The notes: generated by a model from the sequence alone, not told the origin. Counted from the first letter of the stretch, positions 34,021-47,062 are shown. The stretch: 64,000 nucleotides of DNA from Dermanyssus gallinae (GCA_003439945.1 QVRM01004832.1:124001-188000); one strand, 5' to 3'. Translations and numbers: made by a program.

Positions 34021-35013
34021 TTATCTGTGTGTGAGTCTCATCAGTCGGTCTGTTGGCCGCCAGATTCCCGCCCAAATGATTGGTTGTGTGGAGCATCCGT
34101 TTAAAAGCCTATTCCGTTATCTGAGGTAATGATGGGGTGAGGCTGTATGATGTGATGTGCTTTGTTAGAATTTGTTTTGCCTTAGTACAATTTGAAGCTA
34201 CTCAGCTCTATTAATTAAGGAACACTTTGTTTAATATTTAAATGCGTTTCTTGAGCGACATGCCGAAAGTAACGGTATAAGTAACAATGCTATATAAATC
34301 ATACCCAATGTGAGAGAAAAAAAAATGTGATAATGATGTGCGATTTGAACCTCTCTCTATGATAAAGTGCATTGCCTCATTCATTCAAAGCACCATGTTG
34401 TGATGAGCGTGTGTGTGTATTCGCCATACTTGAGCTCGGTTGAGGCAACCCGTGAGGTAAGGTTTTTGATCTCGGTTTTTTCTCTCACGGGCCGCGGGCC
34501 TGCGACCACAGACAGGCAACTTAGAGCAGTACATTCTACACGCAGCCTATTCTGACGTTCGAAGCAACCCTCTATAGTGTCCTATATAAGTAAGTAGCAG
34601 CCAGGCCACACGGAGGACCTTGGTGTGCATCTTGTCTTCTACGAGAGATTATGTGTGTGGCTTCGAGTAGGCTGTGGCGCATTTCAGCGATTGTCGGTGT
34701 CATATCAGACGAGCCTCTGCACTCCGTACCACAACCTACCTCAATAAGGTTCAGGAATGCTTTTGATGATAGAAACTCGCTGGCATTATGAAGACTGTAC
34801 GACAAAAGAGACGTTTGCTAGGCAGGCGAACAGCAATCGATTTATATTTATAGTACATATGAAGAGGTGGCTTTTGAGTTGAATGGTCCAAATTCTAAGC
34901 CAAGATACTACGCCTGACGTACGCACATACTTCTTCTCTCGTTGTCGAAGCGCTGTCGTTAGCGCCAATGTTGACGCCTTAAGTTACCTGCGTGGTAACG
35001 TGGTAATCTTGAG
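34021..35013. other. Unassigned
   Basis: Nothing recognisable. Confidence 0.4.
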
Positions 35014-35060
35014 TGGTAGTGGTGGTGGTGGTAGTAGTAATAGTAGTAGTAGTAGTAGTG
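35014..35060. repeat. (GTA/GTG)n triplet microsatellite
   Basis: Imperfect GGT and AGT triplets. Confidence 0.9.
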
Positions 35061-36560
35061 ATGTTTGAATGATTTGCAACTAGCAGGCACACGTGCTGTA
35101 AGATTGCAGTTTTGGTCATTGAATTTAGGTGAGATGGTGGATACTAATATCGATTCGATACGACATAGCCGGCCTTCGATTCAGACCGCAATGCACATAT
35201 ACGGCAGTGCGACCTCCGTGCGGCATCTTCATTACGTACGGTTGACGTGTAGATACGTAGCCAACAAAAAAAATAAGAACACGAATGCATTCCGCGTATT
35301 TGCACGTATTAGCGCTATTACTACTACTACTACTCGGGACTTGATGCAGGTTCGCGGTCGTTCCACGAATTATTCGAATTCCGTTCGAATATAGCGTCAA
35401 AGTCTCGATTCATTCATTCATTCTGCCTACAGTGGCTGCTGTGTTTGCGCTCACCGCAGATGATACGTGTAGTGTGAAATTTGCTGCAGGACACGCAGTT
35501 TTGTAAGATGGAAAATTTGCCCGGAGGCCATTGAAGCCCGCAAGAGTTGGTAATCGATTTCTCATTCTGTCCCGACCACTGATGTTCGACCGGTACGGAT
35601 CGCAGGCGATCTCTTCCCTCGCTTCCATCGCGGTCTGATATATGGTTAGCGTCCTGGACGAGCGGCAGGCGTTCTCACTGCCCCCTGTGTTAGATGTTAG
35701 ACAGGCAGACACGCACCCCCGTTAGATGGCCGCGTTAAACAATAACCTTGCTATCAGCTAAATTGCTCCAGAAGTACAACAACAATTAATCTTCGATAAC
35801 AGCGTTGTTGCGGCCAATCTATCTATTAGTTATGCGTATGATTATGATCTGTACGAAGAAGACGTTACGACCGCTGCAGTCGGAGCCGACGTGGCCCAGC
35901 CTGGCCCGCCGCTGTTTGCGCGACGGGGTTACGCAGGCCTTGCGAGTGCTCCCGGTCTCCGCAGGGCATACATGCTGATTGTGCACAGCATTCAGCGAAC
36001 CCAGCAAACAGCTGTAGCTGTTAGGTTTTCGAACTGTGTGTGAAGCCTGGAGCGTCATGTGGCCTTTATTGACCTCTGACCAAGACCGTGACAGGTGAGA
36101 CATTCGCACAAAAGATGACTCATTTGCAATGCAGACATAGGTCCTGTCCTCAACCGACCGACTACTGATCACTCATCGTTAAGCTGTACGGAACGTTTGT
36201 CGAGGCGTACTAGATCAGCGATACACTGCTAGTCATAAGCAATAGAACGAAAAATCTAGGAGGGGAGAGAGAGGAGGGAGAGATAGGGAGAGAGCGTGCG
36301 TGCGTACATAAATTACGACCGGGTCATCATACAATGGTGATCCGTTGTGGTACGACGTATTGTGGCTGCCATCTTGCTCCCATGAAACAAGTTTCAACGT
36401 TGCTCAATCATAGCCAACGCGACGACACTACCACAGAAACAACGCCTATAGCAAACGGCATTTGGACAATTACTAGCATTGGTAACGGAAGCAAAAGCCT
36501 ATTTGCACTAATAGCAGCAACAGCACCAAATAGTGAACAATACAGGACAACACAACAACA
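35061..36560. other. Unassigned
   Basis: Balanced composition, several unrelated open frames, no recognised family. Confidence 0.35.
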
Positions 36561-36885
36561 GTCAGGAGAACACTTGTGACAACGATAACAGAATGGATAA
36601 TATCAGCAATAACCCTACAGCAACAACAATAGCAGCGATACAGCAGCAGCAGCAGCAGCAACAACAATAATGTAGCAGCAGCAGGAACAACAACAATAAT
36701 AGAGCAACAACACTGCAACTACAATGCAACAAAAAACAGCGACAAGCGCAATACAACAACAATATCATTACAGCAAACATTGCGACAATAGCGCTACAGC
36801 AGCAATAACAGTATAGCAACAACAACAAGACGGCAACAACGCAACAGCAATAATAACAGTGCAACAACAGCCAGCAGACAACGAC
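36561..36885. repeat. (CAA/CAG)n-rich low-complexity DNA
   Basis: Interspersed CAA, CAG and AAT triplets. Long frames on the minus strand are Leu/Cys/Val-rich translations of this repeat and not genes. Confidence 0.9.
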
Positions 36886-37764
36886 CTTTACAATGTCTGC
36901 CGCCACCGACGACAGGCAAAGGCTAAAGAGTTTGGCGTCGTTCGCTTGGGTCGTTCTGGTATAGTTTGCCAAAGGCCATAGGGAGGTTGTGGATTGCGAT
37001 GAAGCCACGAGGGTCGCTGATATAGAAGGAGAGGGATAGGGGAAAAATTCAGTAAAATGCAAGCGGGATCGAGAAGAAAAATGGCTCCGACTCCCGGTGT
37101 CTCCTCCCTACTTGATTCTGACCATCGCTGCAGGAGCAGCAGCAATAAAAAATCCGCTGGCTCGCGTGAGACATATCCAGGCCAATTATATACATATATA
37201 TACCAGGCAACTCAGCAGTGAGTAGCATCACTTACAAATGACGGGTTGTAATCACTCACAGAGGGTGAGTCGGTCTGCTGTGCGAGGGTGGGCGCCGTGG
37301 TTATTCAAGCCCAATGGGGGTACTGGTGGTTATCGCAGTGATTTTGCGTCGTCTTTGCGATCACCAACCAGCCTATTCAGCAGCACTGTTAAGTGGCCGA
37401 AATTAATTCTTGTTTTTCTGCTACTCTTCTTTCAGCAACAGCACAACAACAATAACAAATCAACTAACGAACTACATGCTTAATAATTACGTAATCTAGT
37501 CGAGAGAAGTAGGGCTGGTGGGAAAAGCAGGGCCGGTGGGAAAATTAATGAGTGAGGGAGGGAACTGAAAGCAGGACAGATGAATGGCGCCTTCGCAAGC
37601 GGGTTCGTTGGGGGTAGACGTTCGTTAGTCCAGATAGACAGAAATGCAACCATACAGGCATACGACGTCGAGTTAGCTCCAGTAGTGATTCCCGTTTTCC
37701 TCACCTCAAACGTCTCTCTACCAGACGGTGGGTTCGCTCAGCGGCCCCAGCAACTCCGCTGGTG
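36886..37764. other. Unassigned
   Basis: A purine-rich stretch at 37500-37570; no family recognised. Confidence 0.35.
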
Positions 37765-38285
37765 TTGCTGCAACTCATGTGCCTGTAACACCGTAGGTTG
37801 ACGAACAGGCAACACCAATACCTCATCGTCTTGATCGACAATTTAATCAACGACGAAGAATCGACAAAGCAGTATTATTCACTTATGAATATGCGCGTGG
37901 CAAAAAAACGTGTTCTTATTTTGACATCGGCATCATAATTCTCCAAGGAGATTCCGTTCTATTCTTCTCTTCTCTTTCTCTGTTCCGCTTGATATGTAAA
38001 TATGTATGCAAGTGTCTATTTTATTTAACTAGAAAGATGGGACATGACATTTGGGTCCCCGCGAACGGTGCACCGTTCACCGTGCACAGCTCTCTCGAGG
38101 GTTCCCCTGACCGAGGCCGCATTTCCCCGTTGCACATTCAGCGAGCGACAGACGCTGTCTGAGTAAATTGCCCGCTCTCCTATCTCCGATAGCTAGAATT
38201 AGTAACGTCCCGACTTTCTGCAGCAAACCGCGAGTAGACGGACCCGGACCACCCGAAGACAAGTGTTGAAAACCCGTACATGCAT
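37765..38285. repeat. Diverged direct duplication, copy A
   Basis: Collinear with 38340-39145. Shared segments: atgtgcctgtaa, caggcaacacc, tttaatcaacga, cttattttgac, gacatgac, gcaccgtt, cacattcagc, tagctagaatta against tggctagaatta, and accgcgagtagacggacccg. Copy A lacks the (ATT)n-containing insert found in copy B. No coding content; a solo LTR pair is possible but no termini were proved. Confidence 0.75.
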
Positions 38286-38339
38286 CCTTCTAGTACCTCT
38301 AGGTCTAGTACTTCTTTACCTTACCTGTCTTGACGAGAG

Positions 38340-39131
<792 letters not shown>

Positions 39132-39145
<14 letters not shown>

Positions 39146-39992
39146 TACCGATGAACCGAGGTCAGGACGACCCAATGTTGTGGAGACCGACGAAGTCATA
39201 AGCCTGGTTACTTCGAACCCAGGTTTGACCATAAAAGAAGTTGAAGATGTAACGGGAGTCTCCCACGGAACCGTTTGGAATCGCCTCCATGGTGCAGGTT
39301 TCTCGTGCAAGCGGAATATCTGGCTACCACACGACCTCAATGATAGGCAGCTTGAAGGGCGAGTCGATACCTGTCACGCACTCCTCCGGAAGAACTCGAA
39401 TGAGCCATTTCTGAGGAGATTGATGACCGGCGATGAAAAATGGATACTCTACAGAAACGTAACACAGAAAAGAAGTTGGGTCCCCAGAGGTTCTCAGGCC
39501 GCAGCTGTCCCTAAACCCGAAGTTCATCAGAAGAAGGTTATGCTGTGCTGCTGGTGGGACTGTAAGGGCGTCGTGTATTTTGAGCTGCTTCCAATGGGTC
39601 AGACGATCAACTCCGTCGTCTACTGCAGACAACTCGAAGATTTGAAGGCTGCAGTAGCAACGAAGCGCCCGGAATTGTCAAACAGGTGGGGCGCCACTTT
39701 TCAACATGATAAGGCGACATCACACAAAAGTTTGGCCACCCGGCAAAATTTGGCGGAGTTTGATTGGGACGTGCTGCCGCACCCAGCTTATAGTCCCGAC
39801 CTCGCACCATCCGATTATCACTTGTTCAGGTCTCTCCAGAACTCCCTTGATGGCACAACATTTGAATCTTTGGAGGCTATAAAAAATCACCTCACTCAGT
39901 ATTTCGACGAGAAGGACAAGACGTTCTGGGAGAAAGGAATCATGGATCTACCGAGGCGATGGGCGAAGGTTATCGAACAAAACGGTCAATAA
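39132..39992 (+). CDS. Mariner transposase, 5'-truncated, open 286-codon frame
   Basis: Plus-strand frame open from the stop at 39096 to 39992; mariner-like residues begin at DEPRSGRP, with a GTG at 39132 but no convincing start. It contains the second HTH (LTIKEVEDVTGVSHGTVWNR), LPHDLNDRQ (WVPHEL-like linker), MTGDEKW (first Asp, residue 101), HDKATSH (second Asp, residue 183) and YSPDLAPSDYH (third Asp, residue 218). The last two are 34 residues apart, so DD34D is complete. About 60 N-terminal residues with the first HTH are missing; a full-length protein is about 345. No stop or frameshift interrupts the rest, which suggests recent arrival or chance preservation. A candidate 3' terminal repeat lies at 40047-40077; no 5' repeat was found. 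Confidence 0.85.
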
Positions 39993-40046
39993 ACCATTGA
40001 ATAAAAATACTGTTGTCTGCATAAATAAGGCTTTTTAAAATCAGGT

Positions 40047-40077
40047 AAAAAAAGCCGACGAACTTTTTGACTTACCT
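40047..40077 (+). repeat. Candidate 3' terminal inverted repeat of the truncated mariner
   Basis: aagccgacgaactttttgac then ttacct, followed by TA-like flank, resembles mariner ends and sits 55 bp after the stop. Its partner was lost with the 5' end. Confidence 0.5.
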
Positions 40078-40119
40078 AACAGTACTGATCACCTTGCTTG
40101 CCTCGACAAGCGCCGAAGC

Positions 40120-40120
<1 letters not shown>

Positions 40121-40155
<35 letters not shown>
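40121..40155. repeat. (TA)n microsatellite
   Basis: About 17 TA units. Confidence 0.96.
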
Positions 40156-40158
<3 letters not shown>

Positions 40159-40309
40159 TATGGCTCAGACGACTATTCTAAGTGACGACTCGCCAAACAA
40201 GCGAGGTATTCACAATCTCAAAACGTGCCATCTCTGGCGCGGAAGCTACAAAATCCGGCTGTCCTGTTTTGCTATATATTCTCAAAATTTAATTTGGCAA
40301 TAAAAAATG

Positions 40310-41060
40310 ACACCAAGGTTCTTCTACATGTGTGTCACAGGGTTTCGCTTCGTGGGCAAGCGTGTACGCAGTATGGGCCCAAGCCAAGGTAGCGTCAAGT
40401 ACCTTTTGATCAATTCTTGATCATCCTCAAACAATTCAGTACTAGTGGAACGTTTCTTTGTAAAGCCATGGGAGTTAGAAAGAGACCGAAATATTTGGTC
40501 TGCAATGGCCTTTTTCATAATAGGGCATGGAATCACGCTTTGCGCAATGAGTCCAGTTACCTAGTTAATATCGATGATTTTTGTGCACTGTGTTAACGGC
40601 GGATAGCATAATAGTAGGTGGTGCCTCTGCGCCCTTCAATAATAAAATAAGCATTTGCCGGCAAGTCGTTCAGTTCATTAAAAACAATTCAAGGTTGTCA
40701 ACAAACAATTCAAGGACTCTTTAGTTTTGAGAAGTTAAAACGTCAAAAATAAACACCGCGCTCGGAGTGAAGGTAATATAAATTATGATCCTGTGGTTTG
40801 TCTTGAGACTGAAGGCAAACTGCCTATGGGCTGCACGTAGACGCTTTGAAAGTACTCCAGCAGTACCTTAGTCTTCGCGTGGTTGTCAACAACCGTGTGA
40901 TTGTTAATAATAATACGTGAAGAAATGCCACTGTGTAGATTTAAAGGACGCTTGGTATATCGGACGAAATATTTTGCATTGTGTCTAGTATGCATTTCAT
41001 ATGTTGAGTTGTTCTTTTTATCCTTATGTCCTTTATCTTTTTTACGCATCCGATGAGCGA
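40310..41060 (-). pseudogene. LINE ORF2 fragment: pre-RT linker and first RT block
   Basis: The minus-strand frame at 41049-40783 contains NAKYFVRYTKRPLNLHSGIS and NNHTVVDNHAKTKVLLEYFQ then SVY, typical of the stretch before the RT in CR1/jockey-like ORF2 (...KAEvLneyFxSVF). A second frame at 40536-40324 gives MKKAIADQIF and HGFTKKRSTSTELFEDDQEL, the RT fingers HGF..GRST block. Roughly 240 bp of decayed sequence separates them. The catalytic palm is absent. The clade is inference. Confidence 0.65.
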
Positions 41061-41606
41061 AATTTACGATACGTGATACGATTTATGCTCCAGTGCTGCG
41101 CCTTCTGCAGGCAGAACAGGTGCACAGCTCATGCTCTTCGTGAAGACGGCGTTTAAAAATACTAGGTAGTAATAGCCGTGGGTGTACCCCTGGCGACTGT
41201 CACATGCAGGACCAGACAAAAGGTGAAAGACATTGAATACGTTCTTATCCCCCCGATCTCCCTACGCGGAATCTTCAGCCTTACTCGGATTGCTTCAGTA
41301 GCTGGTGAATAACCTGACACGAAATTCTCAAAGCTTCTTCGTTATATCGACAAACAAAGTACCCGCTTATGTAACGAAAAACCCTCTCAAACTGGTTGAA
41401 ATGTGCCAGCGTGAGGTGGCTCCATACCGTGTCAAGATCATATATCAACCCCGGAACAATCTCAAGCATGTAGAGCCTATGCCATCTACCAATAAAATGT
41501 CCTTATCAAAGAAACTTGCTATTATAGTCAAGAGAGCGCCAGCCACGACTGCCCAACGAATGATTTAACCAGTAGATGACGAAATACCGCCAAATGAGGA
41601 AGTGAT
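41061..41606. other. Unassigned
   Basis: May include the decayed upstream part of the LINE fragment; nothing recognisable. Confidence 0.35.
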
Positions 41607-41705
41607 TGTATTCAGTGGTCATAGATCCGACCAAGGCCGTGTATCTAGTGGTCATTAACCCGATCAAGGCTCTGTATCCAGTGGTCATAGACCCGATCAA
41701 GGTCT
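41607..41705. repeat. 33-bp minisatellite, three units
   Basis: Units start at 41607, 41640 and 41673: tgtatycagtggtcat followed by a variable core and gaycaaggc. The period is a multiple of three, so both strands show an 11-residue repeat in open frames. It is short and unsupported as a gene. Confidence 0.92.
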
Positions 41706-42599
41706 GTTTTTTTCGAATAAAAACTTTAATTATGTTAGTTATGCCTAATGTCAGTTTGCACTTTTTATTTGAACACCTACTTCATATATATATATATATA
41801 TAATTTTAACAGCGTAAATTTGCGAGTCGTTTTAGGGTACTGTAGTGCACTAGACTTCGATAACAGTATCCGGTCGGTGACTACGCCTGCTAACACCGTG
41901 TTCATCATTTCCGCGGTATTTCCTCTCTGTACGCTTAGGACGCTTTCGGCGTACCTGTGGCTCTAATTAGACGATCGCAAACTCCATCAATGAAGTTGGC
42001 TGCAAGAGGTTCTAGGCCAAATGTTTGAAATGTCTACGGCAGAAAGGAAGGCGAGTCATGAAAGCAGGCGTATTTTTTTCAATTTACCTTGTTCTGCTTT
42101 GGGTAAGGCGTAGCTTATTTTAGTGGCGCCGGTGCTGTCGGTGTTAGAGGATGGCCACAACTGTATAGCTGTATGCTATGACTTCGTTTTTTAAATGAGG
42201 TATTATATGAGTCAGCCTGTCGGTGTCCTGTCCGCTAAGCCGCCGTATATGATGACCGTAACTATAGATGACTGCAGCTAATCTTGTATGGATTTGCAAA
42301 CCGTTTTTAACAGACAGCTTTACCGCAAGTGCATGCGTGCAGCAGTACTTAACACTTTGCTTATATGATCCATGCAACAGCAGTATTTGATATATACCTG
42401 TTTCTACATATTTGTTTAGGTTTGTATATACCTGAAACAACAGGGTTTAGATATATGTATACAACAGGAGAACGGACTGAAGGTCGTGGTCTGCAATTTT
42501 GGAAATTAAGCTCGTAGTTTCGATTTTTCCGCGACGTATGCTTTTATGAAACAATATTTTTAAGACTTGCAGATATTGAAGATTGTCATTTAAAGGGAG

Positions 42600-42602
<3 letters not shown>
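41706..42602. other. Unassigned
   Basis: A short (TA)n at 41785-41803; nothing else recognised. Confidence 0.4.

Positions 42603-42657
<55 letters not shown>
42603..42657. repeat. (TA)n microsatellite
   Basis: About 27 TA units. Confidence 0.97.
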
Positions 42658-42659
<2 letters not shown>

Positions 42660-44005
42660 TTTAATACACTCGCGGCACCTGGACCGAAAACCTACAAACT
42701 TACTCAACGAGTCGGCGAGGCGCTCAAGGATTCGACAGAAGACACCAGGGCTTTCGAGTACTTACAGCAGAGACTATCGCTGGACATCCAGCATTCGGGG
42801 TAACTTCAGCAGCGATCGCACAACACGTCCTATTCTGCAACAACCCCTAATCACATACTATACGCACTACAATGAGTTCAAGCTTACGTAGCTAAGTGTG
42901 AACTAAATGGTACGCCCACAAAGTGGCTGGACACTTATGCCCGTTATGACACAGGTACACATAGCGATGGGTTGGTAAACGAATTGTACAGAGACTGGTT
43001 GAGACTAAGGTATGTGTTGATCACAGTAACATCAGCTTGTTAGTTTCGTATGGACGCTTGGTGAGGGCTGTTATGTGAGTCCAGTGGTCCATGCAACCGA
43101 TCACTGTACGGCTACTGAGCGAATAGCGTACGACATGACAAAAAGGGAGAGAACGGGTTTGTACTAGAAAAATTATTTTTGTCAGGAATTATATAAAAAA
43201 AGTATTTCCTCTTTTTTCCGCTTACGTATGCTACCTTCGGTTATCCACGCCATAGGTAGCAAAAAAGTAAGTGGAAAATTAAAGTGTAAACAGAACTGGA
43301 TGACGAACGAAGTCTGTTTGCCGTTGTCGAGAAGAAAATCAATGATGTAAGATTTTGAAACGAAATCGTACAAACACTTAACTTGAACAAGCCATCAAAT
43401 ACGTTCAGGCGTCGTCTAGGGATTGCCTGCCTTTTCTACATCATCACTTAGGTAGGGTAGCTTTACATAAGAGTTACTGCTAAGACAATAGCTTCGCGAT
43501 CATAAAGGCATGTGACGTGTCACTCTATTGTGTGTTTACCAGACAGAAGCTGTATTTTTTAATTATCGCCTTTTCGAACAAAGATTGTTTTGTTGTCTGA
43601 TCTGAAGGTTGCGTTGAATTGGCAGGTGAAACCCACAGAATCGTACAAGATTCCCACTCTATGAATTATAATAGACAGTGCTGGTAGTAGACTAAGTAGC
43701 CGGTTTCTCAAGGATTGGTATTTCTTCTATTTTCATGCAGGTACCAACACGAGCAGATCATTGCAACTTTTTATCGATCAGTACCCTGAAAGGCGTACAT
43801 AGATCAGTTAACGTCTATGAGAGTTATTACCTACGACCTTAACTGTCAGTCTCACGCTTTCAGTCGCGTACAAACAACAAATATTTCTCCTGCTAACATT
43901 TCGGCAACTGTGTCGCACCACCCACCAAACGGAACGGAACGGCCGAGTGGCCGGTCGACTATTATCTGGCATACAAATTATATATAAATATAAAAAAATA
44001 TATAT
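42658..44005. other. Unassigned
   Basis: No recognised feature until the RNase H-like remnant. Confidence 0.4.
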
Positions 44006-44009
44006 ATTA

Positions 44010-44300
44010 TGATTGCGCCGAGCTGAGATACACGCAGTTAGACAAGGAGACGCTGGCAATTAAAGCCGGCGCTGACAGCTAGTTTCAACAAGACTTGGTT
44101 GGTCATCGGCTTACTTTGGTGACGAATTGCAAGCCAAAATACTGAGTATCTTTACTGCGTTGGCAACACGCGTTGCTCCCGCTAATAACAGCGCGCTCAC
44201 AAAACTACGCTAAGTGAATTCCTGTCCGTCATGTATGTACGACATCGAATATCGACGTGTGAACAGAAACAGTAACGTAGACGAACTATCTATCTAGATA
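44010..44300 (+). pseudogene. Ty3/gypsy-type pol remnant (RNase H to connection)
   Basis: The plus strand reads CAELRYTQLDKETLAIKAGA, then FQQDLVGHRLTLVTNCKPK (normally FxxYLxGxxFxLxTDHKPL) and LLRWQHALLPL. After a frameshift comes MYDIEYRRVNRNSNVDELS (normally YDIEYRPGKxNxNADALSR). The order of E-K-E-x-LA, TDHKPL, L-RW and NADALSR is diagnostic of the RNase H end of gypsy-type pol. The acidic residue of TDHKP is replaced by Asn. No LTRs, protease, RT or integrase were recognised nearby. Confidence 0.75.
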
Positions 44301-44304
44301 ACCA

Positions 44305-45695
44305 CGTCAATCAGAGGAGCTCGCGCTAGGCACGCTAGAGCCATTTGAGATACGATTGGCGTTTGTTGTCTTTGACGCAAGAGAGCAGCGGATAGCTCAC
44401 CGATCAATTGTCACCTATCGAGCAGGTGATTCGCCGTTCTGACAAAGAGCTTGTTTTTAGTTCAAGTGTGATCTTGACAACAATGTGAAAGGATAAGTAG
44501 CTAGCTGAAGTTGCCGAGGTCACGGTCATTGATTGGCATCTGTATGGAGGGCATCGATCTTTGAATTTCAATACCAGAAGAACCACGTGTGGTCATTTTG
44601 CTATACTCTGCTTACTGAGGCAGACTTGTTGTTTTCAGCAGCAAAAGCGAGAGTGCGGCTGCGCCGTTGTACAACAACCAACGAGGGTGGACAACTGGAT
44701 GTCGAGTCGAGAACTGTGTTAGGGAAACGACATCTATGTACTTGTTCGCGCCTCGAACAGTATGCTACGTACACGATAGCACGTACAGGTCAGACGAACG
44801 TCCGCCCGTACCGAAAGAGCTGGTGACGAATTAAAGCAACCTGCTTGGCTGGAAGAAAAACCAGGGCCTAGACGGTCTAATAGCCGGCGCCATAATAGCC
44901 AGCAAGGTATCAGATAGAAAACTGGTGGCTACCCAGAGCGAGTACCACGACACAACGTATTTAGGCTACTCACGAGTAGCCAAAACAACAGTCGGAGTCA
45001 CAACCAACATCGAGAATAGATCAATCACCTAGAAGTAAGTTATTTCTAAGGAGACTGTCGATCATTCTACACTGTCGGCCGTCCCCTTCAAGTATAGATC
45101 TCGCCGTGTCGTCGTACAGTTTTAATGCATCAAGGGCCGGACACGTGGGCGGGTATAGGGTTTTCTCTATAGTCCTTATAACTAGCATGGCACTGATTCT
45201 CAGCGAATCATCTAGAAATTAGTCATCTTGAAATCTACCGAAAAAGCCCTAACTACGACTGCAAATACTAGAGGGCGTTTTCTTGTTAGCGAGAGGAAGG
45301 GGGGGAGGTCCTGTGTACTCTGCTTGGCGGCAGAGCTTGGGAAGTTAGCAAACTGCCGCTAGGCAGAGCAGTAGATCAGAGTCTGACACAGACGCTAGTT
45401 ATGAGGAGCTAGACACTTCTGCGGTATCAGCGTACGATCATATCATACGAACGGAATCAAGGCCACAGACTACCGGCAATGCGCGGCCACACTAATTTTT
45501 TTCGCGTATTCAATGCAGGTAGATACAACGAACCGTAACACGGCATAGAATAAGGCCTACAGAAGAAAAACAACATTCTACGGCGCATCGTGTCACGATC
45601 GAATTCAAGTGCCATTAACATTATAAACCATATAAGTTATATATGTTGTTGAAAAATTTCCATCATTACATTTTTACGTTGTTCGGCGAATACGC
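44305..45695. other. Unassigned
   Basis: No recognised integrase or LTR; open frames are short. Confidence 0.35.
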
Positions 45696-45709
45696 AGGCA
45701 AGCGTAATT

Positions 45710-45750
45710 GGTGATAGGTGCGGCCGTAAAAAACGGCCGCACCTATTACC
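45710..45750. repeat. 18-bp hairpin
   Basis: ggtgataggtgcggccgt faces acggccgcacctattacc across a five-A loop, with one mismatch. Weaker symmetry extends to caggcaa and ttgcctg at 45696-45780. It could be a small fold-back element or, on the minus strand, part of a 3' UTR of the exon candidate next to it. Confidence 0.85.
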
Positions 45751-45781
45751 ATCTCCGTCACGCGCGTTTTAGTTTGCCTGT

Positions 45782-45918
45782 TTATGTTGGAGCTCTGGCG
45801 GCTTCAGTTGTCCTCTTGAGATGCTGTTTATAATGATACACATACCACATACCGATGGTACCAGCACCGAGAACGGCTTTGCAAGTAAACGCGTTCTTGA
45901 GAGATGTGTCACGTGTGT
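45782..45918 (-). CDS. Candidate terminal coding exon of an unidentified small membrane protein
   Basis: The minus strand shows an AG acceptor at 45920-45919 after an AT-rich tract (tatattacag). It is followed by two bases completing a codon, then 44 codons to a stop at 45784-45782. Residues 13-29 (KAVLGAGTIGMWYVYHY) are a plausible single membrane span, followed by a basic tail (KQHLKRTTEAARAPT). The polypyrimidine tract is weak and no upstream exon was identified. A hairpin lies 30 bp beyond the stop. Family unknown; small mitochondrial inner-membrane proteins have this shape but no match is claimed. Nothing in it looks like a transposon. Confidence 0.3.
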
Positions 45919-46189
45919 CTGTAATATATAAATCCAATAAATAGGTTTTTTAGAGGACTAACTGGAAAATGCTGTTGCACAATCAGACACTACAGCAGGG
46001 GAGCTTCCTCCAGTGCCCGTGCTCCCGTCTGATGTGGGATCTGCTTGCGCAAAGCATTAAACAGGGGGGGGGGCGAGTCTACTGCTCCTGGCGGGTGTGT
46101 TCCCCGGGAGTCTCGGAAAGACGCGAGCAAACTAGGGGCGGCCTTTGTCTTCATCTGCAATGCATCCTTAAAAGTGTGTGGCACTTTGT

Positions 46190-46425
46190 TTCAGTAAGAT
46201 GTTGATTTCTTCATTTCTTGATTTTCCGTAGTCATGTAGGTTGCTGTTCTTCGAGTTTTTTCATTGCTCTCTCCTTCCGTTGTAGGTCTTTTGGAGATCC
46301 AGCCATCGTCATCTTTTCTTTTGGTATACTCTACGTAGCTGAGCTCGTTTTCTACAAGATTGACTTTACCGTCGAAGTGTTTCTGTAGAGTTGTTTTGCT
46401 CTTCTTTGATTCACCGCGTTACCTC
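46190..46425 (-). other. Open minus-strand stretch, unidentified
   Basis: About 75 sense codons ending TENQEMKKSTSY-stop, with KHFDGKVNLVENELSYVEYT and KRKDDDGWISKRPT. It is hydrophilic and lysine-rich, unlike the transposon proteins here. No start or splice signals are proved and an upstream frame (LVYAYECGTGQNDEE) would need a shift. It could be a retropseudogene fragment. Confidence 0.25.
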
Positions 46426-46429
46426 ATTT

Positions 46430-46990
46430 TTTTCTTTCTTTACCAAGACACCGCTTTCTTCGTCATTCTGACCAGTTCCACACTCATAGGCATACACCAA
46501 ATCGGTAATTCTCGCAATGTTTTGTTATAAAATTGGTATGATGAGCCATCTCTTTAGCAAGAGTAGCTGCTTCCCTTTGTTTTTTCTTTTAGTTTGGCCG
46601 ATGATAGCTAGCACTTAGTTATTCTAAATTCAAAACCATGAAAAGATCTATGTAGAGACACAACATATTAACTAAATAATGGTACAATGGTTTTGCCCTT
46701 AATACAATGTGGATGGTGTATATCCAGAATTTTGACATATGGTTCTCTTGTCATAATCTTATAGCCGTCAACCGTCTAGGTTACTAAAGCGTTTTAAAAC
46801 GTCTACAAGATAAATGACACCAACTTATCCTACAGCGATATTTCAAATTAGACAGAAATGATCTTTCTGCAAACTACTTTTGAATTAACGAAAATTTGTT
46901 CTGCTTCATTGAAATAGCTTAACTGGCTCTGCTTGTGATATATGCCAAGCTAAATTATCTTACTTATAAAATGTTGTTCCCATAAAAGGG
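46430..46990. other. Unassigned
   Basis: AT-rich, nothing recognised. Confidence 0.4.
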
Positions 46991-46993
46991 AAG

Positions 46994-47013
46994 AATATAT
47001 ATATAGTAGTGGC

Positions 47014-47060
<47 letters not shown>
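46994..47060. repeat. (TA)n microsatellite, interrupted
   Basis: Short TA tract, then gtagtggcgg, then about 21 TA units; tagtggcggcgg recurs right after the tract. Confidence 0.95.

Positions 47061-47061
<1 letters not shown>

Positions 47062-47062
<1 letters not shown>

Noticed and set aside
36473..37062. Long Leu/Cys/Val-rich minus-strand frames
   Set aside because: Produced by CAA/CAG repeats; composition not that of a real protein.
41506..41803. Protein with 11-residue repeats
   Set aside because: A 33-bp minisatellite of three units explains it; no start context or flanking coding signal.
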